A stretch of 7,323 nt of DNA, taken from the NCBI GenBank assembly GCA_029979145.1, contig JAPOIC010000098.1, positions 1 to 7,323 on the forward strand, read 5' to 3'. Within the stretch, counting starts at the first letter, position 1. Every line of letters starts with the position of its first letter. Position numbers and translations under genes: made by a program. Source of the DNA: Opitutaceae bacterium (lineage in GTDB: Bacteria; Verrucomicrobiota; Verrucomicrobiia; Opitutales; Opitutaceae). This document shows positions 1 through 5,416 of the stretch, in pieces. The notes beneath the pieces were generated by a model, which made no database searches, was not told where the DNA came from, and saw only the letters and a program-made list of their open reading frames with translations.

Positions 1-480
1 AGTGAGATATCCCTCTACCCTGATCGAATCCTCTGCCAATTTAGACAAAGTAATGGCATACGTGATTTTTCCAGAATCAGTTTCAATAAATTCCGCCTTT
101 GTCACTGCGAGTTTTCGAACATCTCCCGAAACCAAAGTTTTAAGGAATTCAATCTCTTTCGAGAGGGTCTGATTTTCAGTCTCTAACGTTTTAATCAATT
201 TCTTTGTCGATATATCTGAAGCATTAGAAACTTGTTCATCTCGTTCTTGCCTAGCGATCTTTTCCATCAGTTGTTTTCTTGCTTGCTCAGATAATGAGAG
301 CCGATCCTCAAGCTCTTCCACTTGCTGTAATTTAAAATCATCAATCTCTGAAGAGAATTCTGAGCCAACAAAAAAGCTTAGAGCAGCAATGAAAACAAAT
401 CCGAGTCCGAGAAAAACTGGATTTAACCCACGACGCGAAATTGTTGGCGCTGATGTTCGTATAGGCGGGACTAAAGACAT
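1..480 (-). CDS. Membrane-anchored coiled-coil protein, DUF6776-like (partial, C-terminus beyond the window)
   Basis: Reading the minus strand from the ATG at 480-478 gives 160 codons without a stop to the window edge. The N-terminus is basic and proline-rich (MSLVPPIRTSAP, then SRRG). A hydrophobic membrane segment follows at about residues 21-39 (PVFLGLGFVFIAALSFFVG). About 75 charged, heptad-like residues (roughly 42-118, rich in E, K, Q, L) look like a coiled coil. The last part (EIEFLKTLVSGD, then LAVTKAEF, YAITLSKL, IRVEGYL) fits the pattern I remember for DUF6776, whose members have a TM helix, a coiled coil and a beta-rich C-terminal domain. The gene starts 5 bp after the argC stop, so the two are probably co-transcribed; argC, DUF6776, bactofilin, erpA is a common proteobacterial order. 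No clear Shine-Dalgarno is visible. The molecular function is unknown. That it is a real gene is nearly certain; the family name is from memory. Confidence 0.8.
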   Translation of the reverse strand, partial: MSLVPPIRTSAPTISRRGLNPVFLGLGFVFIAALSFFVGSEFSSEIDDFKLQQVEELEDRLSLSEQARKQLMEKIARQERDEQVSNASDISTKKLIKTLETENQTLSKEIEFLKTLVSGDVRKLAVTKAEFIETDSGKITYAITLSKLAEDSIRVEGYLT

Positions 481-485
481 AGCGA

Positions 486-626
486 TTAAGGCAATAAGGC
501 AACCTGTTCCAAACCAGCACGCTCGTCAAAATCAAACATGAGGTTCATATTTTGGATAGCTTGACCAGCAGCGCCCTTGGTTAAGTTATCAATCACCGAA
601 AGAACCACCACTGTATTTTCACCCGC
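486..626 (-). CDS. argC: N-acetyl-gamma-glutamyl-phosphate reductase, C-terminal fragment
   Basis: The last 46 codons and stop of argC are present. ArgC is the NADPH-dependent reductase that makes N-acetylglutamate semialdehyde in arginine biosynthesis. The segment VVVLSVIDNLTKGAAGQA, followed by QNMNLMF and then a GLE-VALLP ending, is the highly conserved ArgC C-terminus, where the 'DNL-KGAAGQA-QN-N' signature lies. The stop is TAA at 488-486. Going upstream, ArgC similarity ends near position 626. Beyond that the same frame is only out-of-phase SET-gene DNA, giving arginine- and alanine-rich nonsense. The upstream ~85% of the gene, including the catalytic cysteine and the NADP-binding domain, is absent from this window. 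The downstream neighbour begins 5 bp after the stop. The fragment is AT-richer than everything to its right, which suggests a source other than the SET gene it touches. Confidence 0.88.
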   Translation of the reverse strand, partial: AGENTVVVLSVIDNLTKGAAGQAIQNMNLMFDFDERAGLEQVALLP

Positions 627-1135
627 TGGGTCTTGAGCGCCCGGCGCACGCGCCACCGGTGCAGGCTGTGCACGATGTAGCCGACGCACTTCTCCGATCC
701 GCACAGGCAGGGGTGCAAGTGCCAGTCCTTGAAATCGAACCCGTAGTCGTAGGTGATCTCCTCCCCTTCCGCGATGTCGCGCACAGCGATGATCCAGACC
801 TTGCCGCGGATCACATCCGTCTCGCAATTGCCGTCGCAGGAGTGGTTCGCCAAGCGTGCGGTGTTCCAGCTCACGTCGCCGTCGAGGTCGATGCGCTGGT
901 TCAACTCAAACACATACACGCAGCCGTCCTGACCTTGCGCCCGCGCCGCAATCCGCTGCTCTTCGCGTCGCAGGGCCTCGGCCTTGGAGATGCGCTCGCC
1001 GACGTATTCGATCACGCGCGTGCCTTTGGGAATGGCCTTGGCCGCGTAAAGTCCGCCGCCGTGAATTTTGGACCGTCCGCGCCGGACCCATTCGGAGGTC
1101 GTCGGCGCGGGTGAGGGAGCTTTCGGTTTCGTCAT
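593..1135 (-). CDS. SET-domain protein (putative protein-lysine methyltransferase), 3' end replaced
   Basis: The frame has 180 codons from ATG 1135-1133 to TGA 595-593. It carries the SET hallmarks: an N-terminal SET-N segment (HGGGLYAAKAIPKGTRVIEYVGE, residues 25-47), the pseudoknot motif NHSC at 97-100, and ITYDYGF at 127-133, which holds the catalytic tyrosine region. A post-SET zinc cluster follows (C143-L-C145-x4-C150), which together with C100 could bind Zn. The family transfers methyl groups from S-adenosylmethionine to protein lysines; in bacteria the targets are usually unknown, with ribosomal or histone-like proteins possible. The protein is a compact SET plus post-SET unit with no extra domain. 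The last ~9 residues (VKIQWWFFR) are argC DNA read out of frame, so the native C-terminus and stop are missing and the annotated end is artificial. The start is set by the TAATG overlap with exonuclease III. Family assignment is secure; substrate is not. Confidence 0.88.
   Translation of the reverse strand: MTKPKAPSPAPTTSEWVRRGRSKIHGGGLYAAKAIPKGTRVIEYVGERISKAEALRREEQRIAARAQGQDGCVYVFELNQRIDLDGDVSWNTARLANHSCDGNCETDVIRGKVWIIAVRDIAEGEEITYDYGFDFKDWHLHPCLCGSEKCVGYIVHSLHRWRVRRALKTQRVKIQWWFFR
612..640. other. Breakpoint between two unrelated sequences
   Basis: On the minus strand, SET-protein sequence is readable down to about codon 170 (position ~626). ArgC sequence in a different frame takes over by position ~620. 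Base composition changes at the same place, from AT-rich on the left to strongly GC-rich on the right. No insertion-sequence end, tRNA or target-site duplication is visible at the junction. An assembly chimera is the simplest explanation; illegitimate recombination is possible. The exact crossover base cannot be fixed without a parent sequence. Confidence 0.8.
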
Positions 1136-1137
1136 TA
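1133..1137 (-). promoter_or_regulatory. TAATG stop/start overlap (translational coupling)
   Basis: On the minus strand the TAA of the exonuclease III gene (1137-1135) shares its last A with the ATG of the SET gene (1135-1133). This arrangement normally lets a terminating ribosome re-initiate, so the SET protein is probably made from the exonuclease III message at a linked level. Confidence 0.75.
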
Positions 1138-1890
1138 CTTCAATTCCAATCCGACCGGACAATGGTCGCTGCCATGCACCTGCGCCTCGATCCAGGCGCG
1201 TTTCAGCCGCGGCTTGAGCGCCGCGGAGGCCATGCAGTAGTCGATGCGCCACCCCACGTTGTTGGCGCGCGCATTCGCCCGGTAGGTCCACCAGCTGTAG
1301 TGGCCGGCGCCTTTTTCAAAATGGCGGAAGGTGTCGATGTAACCCGCCGCGAGAAAGTCCCGGAAGCCCGCACGTTCTTCGTCGGAAAAACCGGGATTGC
1401 CCACGTTCTCCTTCGGCCGCGCGAGATCGATCTCCTCGTGCGCCACGTTGAGGTCGCCGCAGAAAACCACGGGCTTTTTCTTTTCCAATTTCTTCGCGTG
1501 CTGCAGCAGCGCGCGGTCCCACGCCTGGCGGAAACCGATCCGCATGAGTTCCGGCTGCGCGTTGGGCACGTAGACGCCGACCACGTAGCAATCATCAAAC
1601 TCCGCCGTGAGCGCCCGACCTTCGGCGTCATGCTCGGGCGAGCCGATGCCGGCGGTAACGGCGATCGGCTGGCGCCGCGTAAACAGCGCGGTGCCGCTGT
1701 AGCCTTTTTTCTGCGCGGCGTTCCAATGCAACGCGTAACCCTTCGGCCAGGCCACGCCCTGCACGTCGCCCGGCAACGCCTTCACCTCCTGGAGACAAAT
1801 CACGTCGGCATCGCTCGCGTTCATCCAGTCGAGCAGGCCCTTGCCGAGCGCGGCGCGCACGCCGTTGACGTTCCAGGAGAGGATTTTCAT
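1135..1890 (-). CDS. xth: Exodeoxyribonuclease III (AP endonuclease, Xth/ExoA family)
   Basis: This 251-residue protein has the usual length for the family. Exonuclease III cuts DNA 5' of abasic sites and removes 3'-blocked ends and nucleotides, acting in base excision repair in the cytoplasm. All signature motifs are visible: MKILSWNVNGVRA at the N-terminus (N7), LQEVK with metal ligand E35, GYSGTALF at 63-70, YVPNA at 107-111, GDLNVAHEEIDL with D146 and N148, NPGFSDEER at 165-173, WRIDYCM with D217, and SDHCPV with D242-H243 at the C-terminus. The start is the ATG at 1890-1888, directly before the conserved MKI-SWNVNG; longer upstream readings are antisense to the neighbouring gene. The SET gene follows with a 1-base overlap. 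There is no obvious Shine-Dalgarno, and a small hairpin lies just upstream of the start. The gene looks intact and in keeping with the GC-rich host. Confidence 0.95.
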   Translation of the reverse strand: MKILSWNVNGVRAALGKGLLDWMNASDADVICLQEVKALPGDVQGVAWPKGYALHWNAAQKKGYSGTALFTRRQPIAVTAGIGSPEHDAEGRALTAEFDDCYVVGVYVPNAQPELMRIGFRQAWDRALLQHAKKLEKKKPVVFCGDLNVAHEEIDLARPKENVGNPGFSDEERAGFRDFLAAGYIDTFRHFEKGAGHYSWWTYRANARANNVGWRIDYCMASAALKPRLKRAWIEAQVHGSDHCPVGLELK

Positions 1891-2070
1891 GGGGCGCCAG
1901 TGTTTCGAGCGCCCGGACGGACGCCACTTTTTTCTCGGTAAAACCGGAACGGCATTGCTGACGAAGCACCTCGCCGAAACGCATTGGGCGGATTGTCCAG
2001 GTGACACAGGATGACGAAACCGGGGATTGCGTCGGTCCGGGCTGCCCCGGAAGCTGACCTTTCGTCCGCC
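1891..2070. other. Divergent intergenic region between xth and the PLP enzyme
   Basis: This 180-bp space must carry the start signals of both flanking genes. I see no convincing -35/-10 pair on either strand. It contains a short inverted repeat (GGGCGC at 1892-1897 and GCGCCC at 1909-1914, 11-base loop), one base from the xth start. An in-frame upstream ATG for the PLP gene lies at 2011. A T-run (1928-1933) is followed by 'ctcggtaaaaccgg'. No recognisable operator or riboswitch was found. Confidence 0.4.
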
Positions 2071-3564
2071 ATGTCCGCCTTCGTTCCAATCCCGCTGGGG
2101 CAACCCATTCCCAATTCGCCGCACGCCGTTTCCTGCAGCTTGCCGACGATGCGGGCGGTGCACGGCTACGAGCAAAAGGACCCGGAGATCGTCCGCCAGC
2201 TGACCAACGGCTACCCGCGGTTCGTCGTGCATCCGTTTCTCCACGCGCTGGCCGACCACTACCGCGCATCAGCCGGACTCGGTGACCGGCTCTGGCTCGT
2301 GTCCTCGGCCCAGATGGCGCGGGCCTTGGTCGCGGAACTCAATGACGCCGCGGCCGTGCATGACTTCGACGGCATCGCCGCCGTCAGCCACGCCGACACG
2401 CCTGACTTGGCGAAGACCGCCAAGACTTTTCTCCAAAACACCGGCGGCTTCCTCTCCTCCCGCGCCGCCGAGGACCGCTTGGTCCGGCTCGGCCTCCGCG
2501 CCGCCGTGGCTTCGGAGGCGTATTTTCCGGGCGACGCGCTCAACGAGATCCGTCGCCAGCTCCAGCCCTTGTTTGATGGCACCACCGTCGAGGACATCCT
2601 CCCGGCCACCTGCGGCATGAACGCGCTCTATGCGGCGTTCCGCGCCCTCGCCGAGCGCCAAGCCACGCGCGGCCGCACCATCTGGGTGCAGGTCGGCTGG
2701 CTCTACCTCGACACCATCGCGCTGCTCAAACGCCACGCTCGCCAACCCGCCGACTACGTGTGTTTCCCCAACGTTTTCGACCTGCCGGCGCTGGAACTCC
2801 TGTTCGCCCAATCCGGCTCGCAGATCGCCGGGCTCATCATCGAGGCGCCGACCAATCCGCTGCTCCAGACCGCCGACCTCGCCGCCATTGCCCGGCTCGC
2901 GCGCAGCTACGAGGCCGCCGTCCTCGTCGATCCTTCCGTTTCTTCCGTGCACTCGGTCGACGTTCTGCCGCACGCCGACGTCGTCACCGCCAGTCTCACC
3001 AAATACGCTGCCAGCGAGGGTGACCTCACCGCCGGCCTGGTCGTCGTCAACCCGACCAGCCCCGGTGCCGACGCCCTGCACCGCGACATCGCCGCGCGCC
3101 TGGAACCCGTTTATCCGCGCGACCTCTCCCGCCTCGCCCACGAGATTGGCAACACCCGTCAGGTCCTGCGCCAGATTGAAACGTCCGTGCCGTTAATCGC
3201 CGCCTGGCTCGAGGCGCATCCCGGGGTAAGAAGCGTCGCTTGGGCGCATTCGCCCAAATCGCGCGCCAACTACGAGAAAATCGAGCGCCACCCCGGAGCC
3301 GTCGGCAGCATGATCTCGTTCACCGTCCGCCAGCCGATCGCCGACTTCTACGACCGCCTGCGTCTGCCCAAAGGACCGAGCTTCGGCATAAAGACCACCT
3401 TGATTTGCCCCTTCATCTACCTCGCGCATTACGACCTCGTCACCACCGAGGCCGGCCGCGCCGAGCTCACCGCCAGCGGGCTCGACCCCGACCTGCTCCG
3501 CCTCTCCATCGGCACCGAACCCGCGCAGGACGTCATCACCGCCTTGGCCGAGGCCTTGGCGTAA
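2071..3564 (+). CDS. PLP-dependent Cys/Met-metabolism enzyme, fungal-type cystathionine gamma-synthase-like
   Basis: This 497-residue member of the Cys/Met-metabolism PLP family catalyses trans-sulfuration-type chemistry, probably joining an activated homoserine to cysteine. Visible landmarks are GYPRFVVHPF at 47-56 (the YxR phosphate-binding element), ATCGMNALYAAF at 179-190 (usually SSGM), EAPTNPLL at 258-265, LVDPSVSS with cofactor-binding D287, SLTKYAAS with Schiff-base lysine K311, and LRLSIGTE near 476 with the carboxylate-binding arginine R477. It is ~100 residues longer than bacterial MetB/MetC because the YxR and CGM elements are separated by an insertion. The opening (PLGQPIP, HAVSCSLPT, YPRF) and the insertion (FLQNTGGFLSSRAAE) resemble what I remember of fungal STR2/MET7 cystathionine gamma-synthases. 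The ATG at 2071 is preferred because the conserved sequence begins just after it; an in-frame ATG at 2011 would add 20 poorly structured residues. No methionine gene neighbours it, so the substrate is inferred. Confidence 0.82.
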   Translation: MSAFVPIPLGQPIPNSPHAVSCSLPTMRAVHGYEQKDPEIVRQLTNGYPRFVVHPFLHALADHYRASAGLGDRLWLVSSAQMARALVAELNDAAAVHDFDGIAAVSHADTPDLAKTAKTFLQNTGGFLSSRAAEDRLVRLGLRAAVASEAYFPGDALNEIRRQLQPLFDGTTVEDILPATCGMNALYAAFRALAERQATRGRTIWVQVGWLYLDTIALLKRHARQPADYVCFPNVFDLPALELLFAQSGSQIAGLIIEAPTNPLLQTADLAAIARLARSYEAAVLVDPSVSSVHSVDVLPHADVVTASLTKYAASEGDLTAGLVVVNPTSPGADALHRDIAARLEPVYPRDLSRLAHEIGNTRQVLRQIETSVPLIAAWLEAHPGVRSVAWAHSPKSRANYEKIERHPGAVGSMISFTVRQPIADFYDRLRLPKGPSFGIKTTLICPFIYLAHYDLVTTEAGRAELTASGLDPDLLRLSIGTEPAQDVITALAEALA

Positions 3565-3578
3565 ATCAGATTTTGGAG

Positions 3579-3640
3579 CTCACGCAGAGACGCAGAGAAT
3601 AACTTTTCGTATACTCGGCGCCTCCGCGTCTCGGCGTGAG
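3579..3640. repeat. Imperfect inverted repeat of the 'cacgcagagacgcagag' type
   Basis: CTCACGCAGAGACGCAGAG (3579-3597) pairs with the reverse complement of CTCCGCGTCTCGGCGTGAG (3622-3640) at 17 of 19 positions, around a 24-base AT-richer spacer. It lies 14 bases after the PLP-enzyme stop and 14 bases before the DUF167 start. Repeats built on CGCAGAGACGCAGAG are scattered through many Verrucomicrobia and other bacterial genomes, so this is probably a REP-like dispersed element. As RNA it could form a long stem that attenuates read-through, but no U-tract follows it, so a classical terminator is unlikely. Confidence 0.75.
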
Positions 3641-3654
3641 GTCATGTTTTCGCA

Positions 3655-3924
3655 ATGAACTCCTGCGTGCTCCCCATCAAAGCCGTGCCCAACGCCCCGC
3701 GCAGCACGATCGTAGGCTGGATGGGTAATGCGTTGAAAGTGCGCTTCAAGGCCCCGCCCGTCGACGGCCAGGCCAACGCCGAACTCTGCCGCTTCCTTGC
3801 GGAAACCCTCGGCCTGCCCAAGTCCGCCGTCACCCTTGCCACCGGCACTTCCTCCCGTGCCAAGCGCGTCGTCATCACCGGCCTCACCACCGAAGAAATT
3901 CACGCCCTCCTCGGTCTAAAGTAA
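3655..3924 (+). CDS. DUF167 / UPF0235 family protein (YggU-like)
   Basis: A small 89-residue protein of typical length for the family. The diagnostic core is ALKVRFKAPPVDGQANAEL (residues 26-44), followed by FLAETLGLPKSAVTLATG (47-64) and TSSRAKRVVITG (65-76), which match the DUF167 pattern 'L-V-V-APP-DG-AN-AL--FLA--L', 'V-L--G-TSR-K-V-I'. E. coli YggU, the structural reference, is a compact alpha/beta protein. Its biochemical role is not established; in other bacteria it often lies in the yggS-yggT-yggU neighbourhood, which is not seen here. The start is ATG 3655; another ATG at 3644 is out of frame and stops after four codons. The gene lies 90 bp after the PLP gene on the same strand but is separated from it by the inverted repeat. 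Its TAA stop (3922-3924) falls inside the first of two palindromic repeats. Confidence 0.92.
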   Translation: MNSCVLPIKAVPNAPRSTIVGWMGNALKVRFKAPPVDGQANAELCRFLAETLGLPKSAVTLATGTSSRAKRVVITGLTTEEIHALLGLK

Positions 3925-3937
3925 CGGATTATATTAC
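3921..3937. repeat. Degenerate copy of the GTAAC-N7-GTTAC palindrome
   Basis: GTAACGGATTATATTAC matches the core of the perfect palindrome at 3979-3995 (GTAACGTATTACGTTAC) at 14 of 17 positions, and both are followed by AAA. The first base is the end of the DUF167 lysine codon and the next three are its TAA stop. The two copies are 58 bp apart, start to start. It may be an operator half of a pair, a decayed repeat end, or chance in an AT-rich patch. Confidence 0.5.
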
Positions 3938-3944
3938 AAAAGTC

Positions 3945-3957
3945 CGCTCGCCGAGCG
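3945..3957. repeat. Small GC-rich palindrome between the convergent stops
   Basis: CGCTCGCCGAGCG is a perfect 6-bp-arm palindrome with a single central base, lying between the two GTAAC repeats. It could add a short stem to the 3' end of either convergent transcript, but no T-run follows on either strand, so it is not a standard intrinsic terminator. Confidence 0.4.
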
Positions 3958-3974
3958 CCCAGCGGTCAGGATCC

Positions 3975-3999
3975 GTTTGTAACGTATTACGTTACAAAC
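3975..3999. repeat. Perfect 25-nt palindrome over the MATE stop codon
   Basis: The 25 bases form a perfect palindrome with 12-bp arms around one central T: left arm GTTTGTAACGTA, right arm TACGTTACAAAC. The MATE exporter's TAA stop (3994-3992, minus strand) lies within the right arm. It is markedly AT-rich for this genome. Such an arrangement could be a binding site for a dimeric regulator, a bidirectional transcription-end hairpin, or the terminus of a small mobile repeat. Its 3' location relative to both neighbouring genes argues against an ordinary promoter operator. Confidence 0.75.
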
Positions 4000-5344
4000 T
4001 GCCGGGAGCGGTCTTCACGTAAAACCGCCGGGCCAACAGTGTGGCGGCAAAGGCGAGGCCGGCGGCGAGGCCCAGCCAGATGCCGATCGGGCTCGCCGCG
4101 CGCACCCCGAGGAAGTAGCCGGTCGGTAGCGCGACGATCCAGTAAGCCACAAATGCAATCACGGTCGGCACCTTCACGTCCGCCAGCCCGCGCAAGGCCC
4201 CGGCTGCGATGGCTTGGCCACCGTCAAACACTTGGAACAGCGCCGCGATAACCAGCAGCCGCGCCGCCAACACGACCACATCGATCTCATGGGTAAAGCC
4301 GCGCACGATCCCCTCACCCGCGACGGCAAAGACCAGCGTGAAGCCCAGCGCGAACACGACGGCGGTGCCCAGCGAACCAAATCCGATCGGGCGCAACGTC
4401 GTGAGGTTTCCCTCTCCCACCGCCCGGCCGATGCGCACCGAAGTCGCGATTGAGAGACCCAGCGGCACCATGTAGACGCACGCCGCGCAGCTCAGCGCGA
4501 TCTGGTGCGCGGCCAGCGCCACGGTGCCGATCCAGCCCATCATCAAAGCCGCCATGGCAAAGGCGCCGGCTTCGAACAGGAGCTGTCCCGCCGCCGGCAC
4601 GCCGATGCCGAGCATCGCGCGCAGGTGCGTCCGCGAGATGGGGGCGAACCACCGCGGGTTGCCGTGCCGGCCCGGGCGCTCGGCGCTGACCTCCGGCCGG
4701 CGGCGCAACCAGAACCACAGCCCGGCCGCGCTCACGCAGCGCGCAATCAGGGTCGCCCAGCCCGCCCCGGCCAGCCCCAGCGCGGGAAACCCGCAGTGGC
4801 CGTAAATCAGAATCCAGTTGAGCACCACGTTCAGCGCCACGCCGCCGAGCATGATGCCCATCGGCCCCCACGGGTGACCGACCGCCTCGCTGAACTGCCG
4901 CAGCACTTGAAACAGCAGGGTCGGCAACAAGGAAACCGCGATCAATTGCAGGTAGGGCTCAACCGCCACGACGACCTCCGCCGGTTGGCCGAAAAGATCG
5001 AGTCGCAGCGCCGCCACCAACATCAGTCCCGCGCCCAACACCGCAAGGCCCAGGCCGAGCCAGATGCCGTGACGCAGGTATTCCGCGCATTCCCGCGACT
5101 GTTTGGCGCCGTGCGCCCGCGCCGCCAGCACCGAAACCGACATGAGGATGCCGATGCCGGTGATGAACGACACCGTGAACAACACGCCGGCGAAAGCCGA
5201 GGCCGCCAACGGCACCGCGCCCAACCGCCCGATCATCACGCTGTCGGTGATGCCCATCAGCATCTGGCTCAGGTGCCCGACGATGATCGGAAAGGCCAGC
5301 ACGAGGGTGCGGCGGACTTCGGACAGGGTTTGGCGCAAAATCAC
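3992..5344 (-). CDS. MATE-family multidrug/cation antiporter (NorM-like)
   Basis: A 450-residue inner-membrane protein, the usual MATE length, with about 12 hydrophobic segments in two homologous halves. The N-terminal half opens with LAFPIIVGHLSQMLMGITDS and VMIGRLG (residues 16-42), the characteristic first MATE helix. The second half begins at GIGVPAAGQLLFEAGAFAMA (247-266). E258 and D374 (in FQVFDGGQAIAAGALRG, 370-386) occupy the places of the NorM cation-binding residues E255 and D371, so H+- or Na+-driven export of cationic drugs or metabolites is likely; the true substrate is unknown. I chose GTG 5344-5342 because the first helix starts about 13 residues later. A TTG at 5338 is also possible, and the longer ATG reading at 5464 would overlap the divergent transporter. 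No good Shine-Dalgarno is present. The gene ends in the perfect palindrome and converges on the DUF167 gene. Confidence 0.9.
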   Translation of the reverse strand: MILRQTLSEVRRTLVLAFPIIVGHLSQMLMGITDSVMIGRLGAVPLAASAFAGVLFTVSFITGIGILMSVSVLAARAHGAKQSRECAEYLRHGIWLGLGLAVLGAGLMLVAALRLDLFGQPAEVVVAVEPYLQLIAVSLLPTLLFQVLRQFSEAVGHPWGPMGIMLGGVALNVVLNWILIYGHCGFPALGLAGAGWATLIARCVSAAGLWFWLRRRPEVSAERPGRHGNPRWFAPISRTHLRAMLGIGVPAAGQLLFEAGAFAMAALMMGWIGTVALAAHQIALSCAACVYMVPLGLSIATSVRIGRAVGEGNLTTLRPIGFGSLGTAVVFALGFTLVFAVAGEGIVRGFTHEIDVVVLAARLLVIAALFQVFDGGQAIAAGALRGLADVKVPTVIAFVAYWIVALPTGYFLGVRAASPIGIWLGLAAGLAFAATLLARRFYVKTAPGSL

Positions 5345-5416
5345 AGGAGGAAAAGTTCCGCAGGTCCGGGATTCGATTTGAAGCCCAAACCTTGCCGCGT
5401 TGCCATCAGTGCCCCG
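5345..5416. other. Divergent intergenic region between MATE and DMT transporters
   Basis: Only 72 bp separate the two proposed starts. AGGAGG at 5345-5350 on the plus strand looks like a ribosome-binding site, but no start codon follows at usable distance. I see no confident promoter, operator or riboswitch fold here. Confidence 0.35.

Noticed and set aside
341..535. 64-codon minus-strand frame across the left end
   Set aside because: It lies in another frame over the DUF6776-like gene and the argC end; the other two frames carry recognisable or continuous protein, and this one is Cys/Phe/Arg-rich without a motif.
856..1941. 361-codon plus-strand frame opposite the SET and exonuclease III genes
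   Set aside because: Antisense to two clearly identified genes; long open antisense frames are expected in GC-rich DNA, and the product is arginine-rich without a motif.
2269..3141. 290-codon minus-strand frame opposite the PLP enzyme
   Set aside because: Antisense shadow of a conserved gene; Gly/Glu/Val-rich low-complexity translation.
3925..3991. Classical rho-independent terminator between the convergent genes
   Set aside because: Palindromes are present, but neither strand has a GC-rich stem followed by a T-run.
5345..5350. AGGAGG as a strong ribosome-binding site
   Set aside because: No ATG, GTG or TTG follows at 5-12 bases on the plus strand; on the minus strand it reads CCTCCT, which cannot act as a Shine-Dalgarno for the MATE start.
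4505..5416. Long upstream extension of the DMT transporter frame (304 codons)
   Set aside because: Antisense to the MATE gene, rich in His/Arg/Gln, no membrane helices; the real protein starts at the ATG at 5417.
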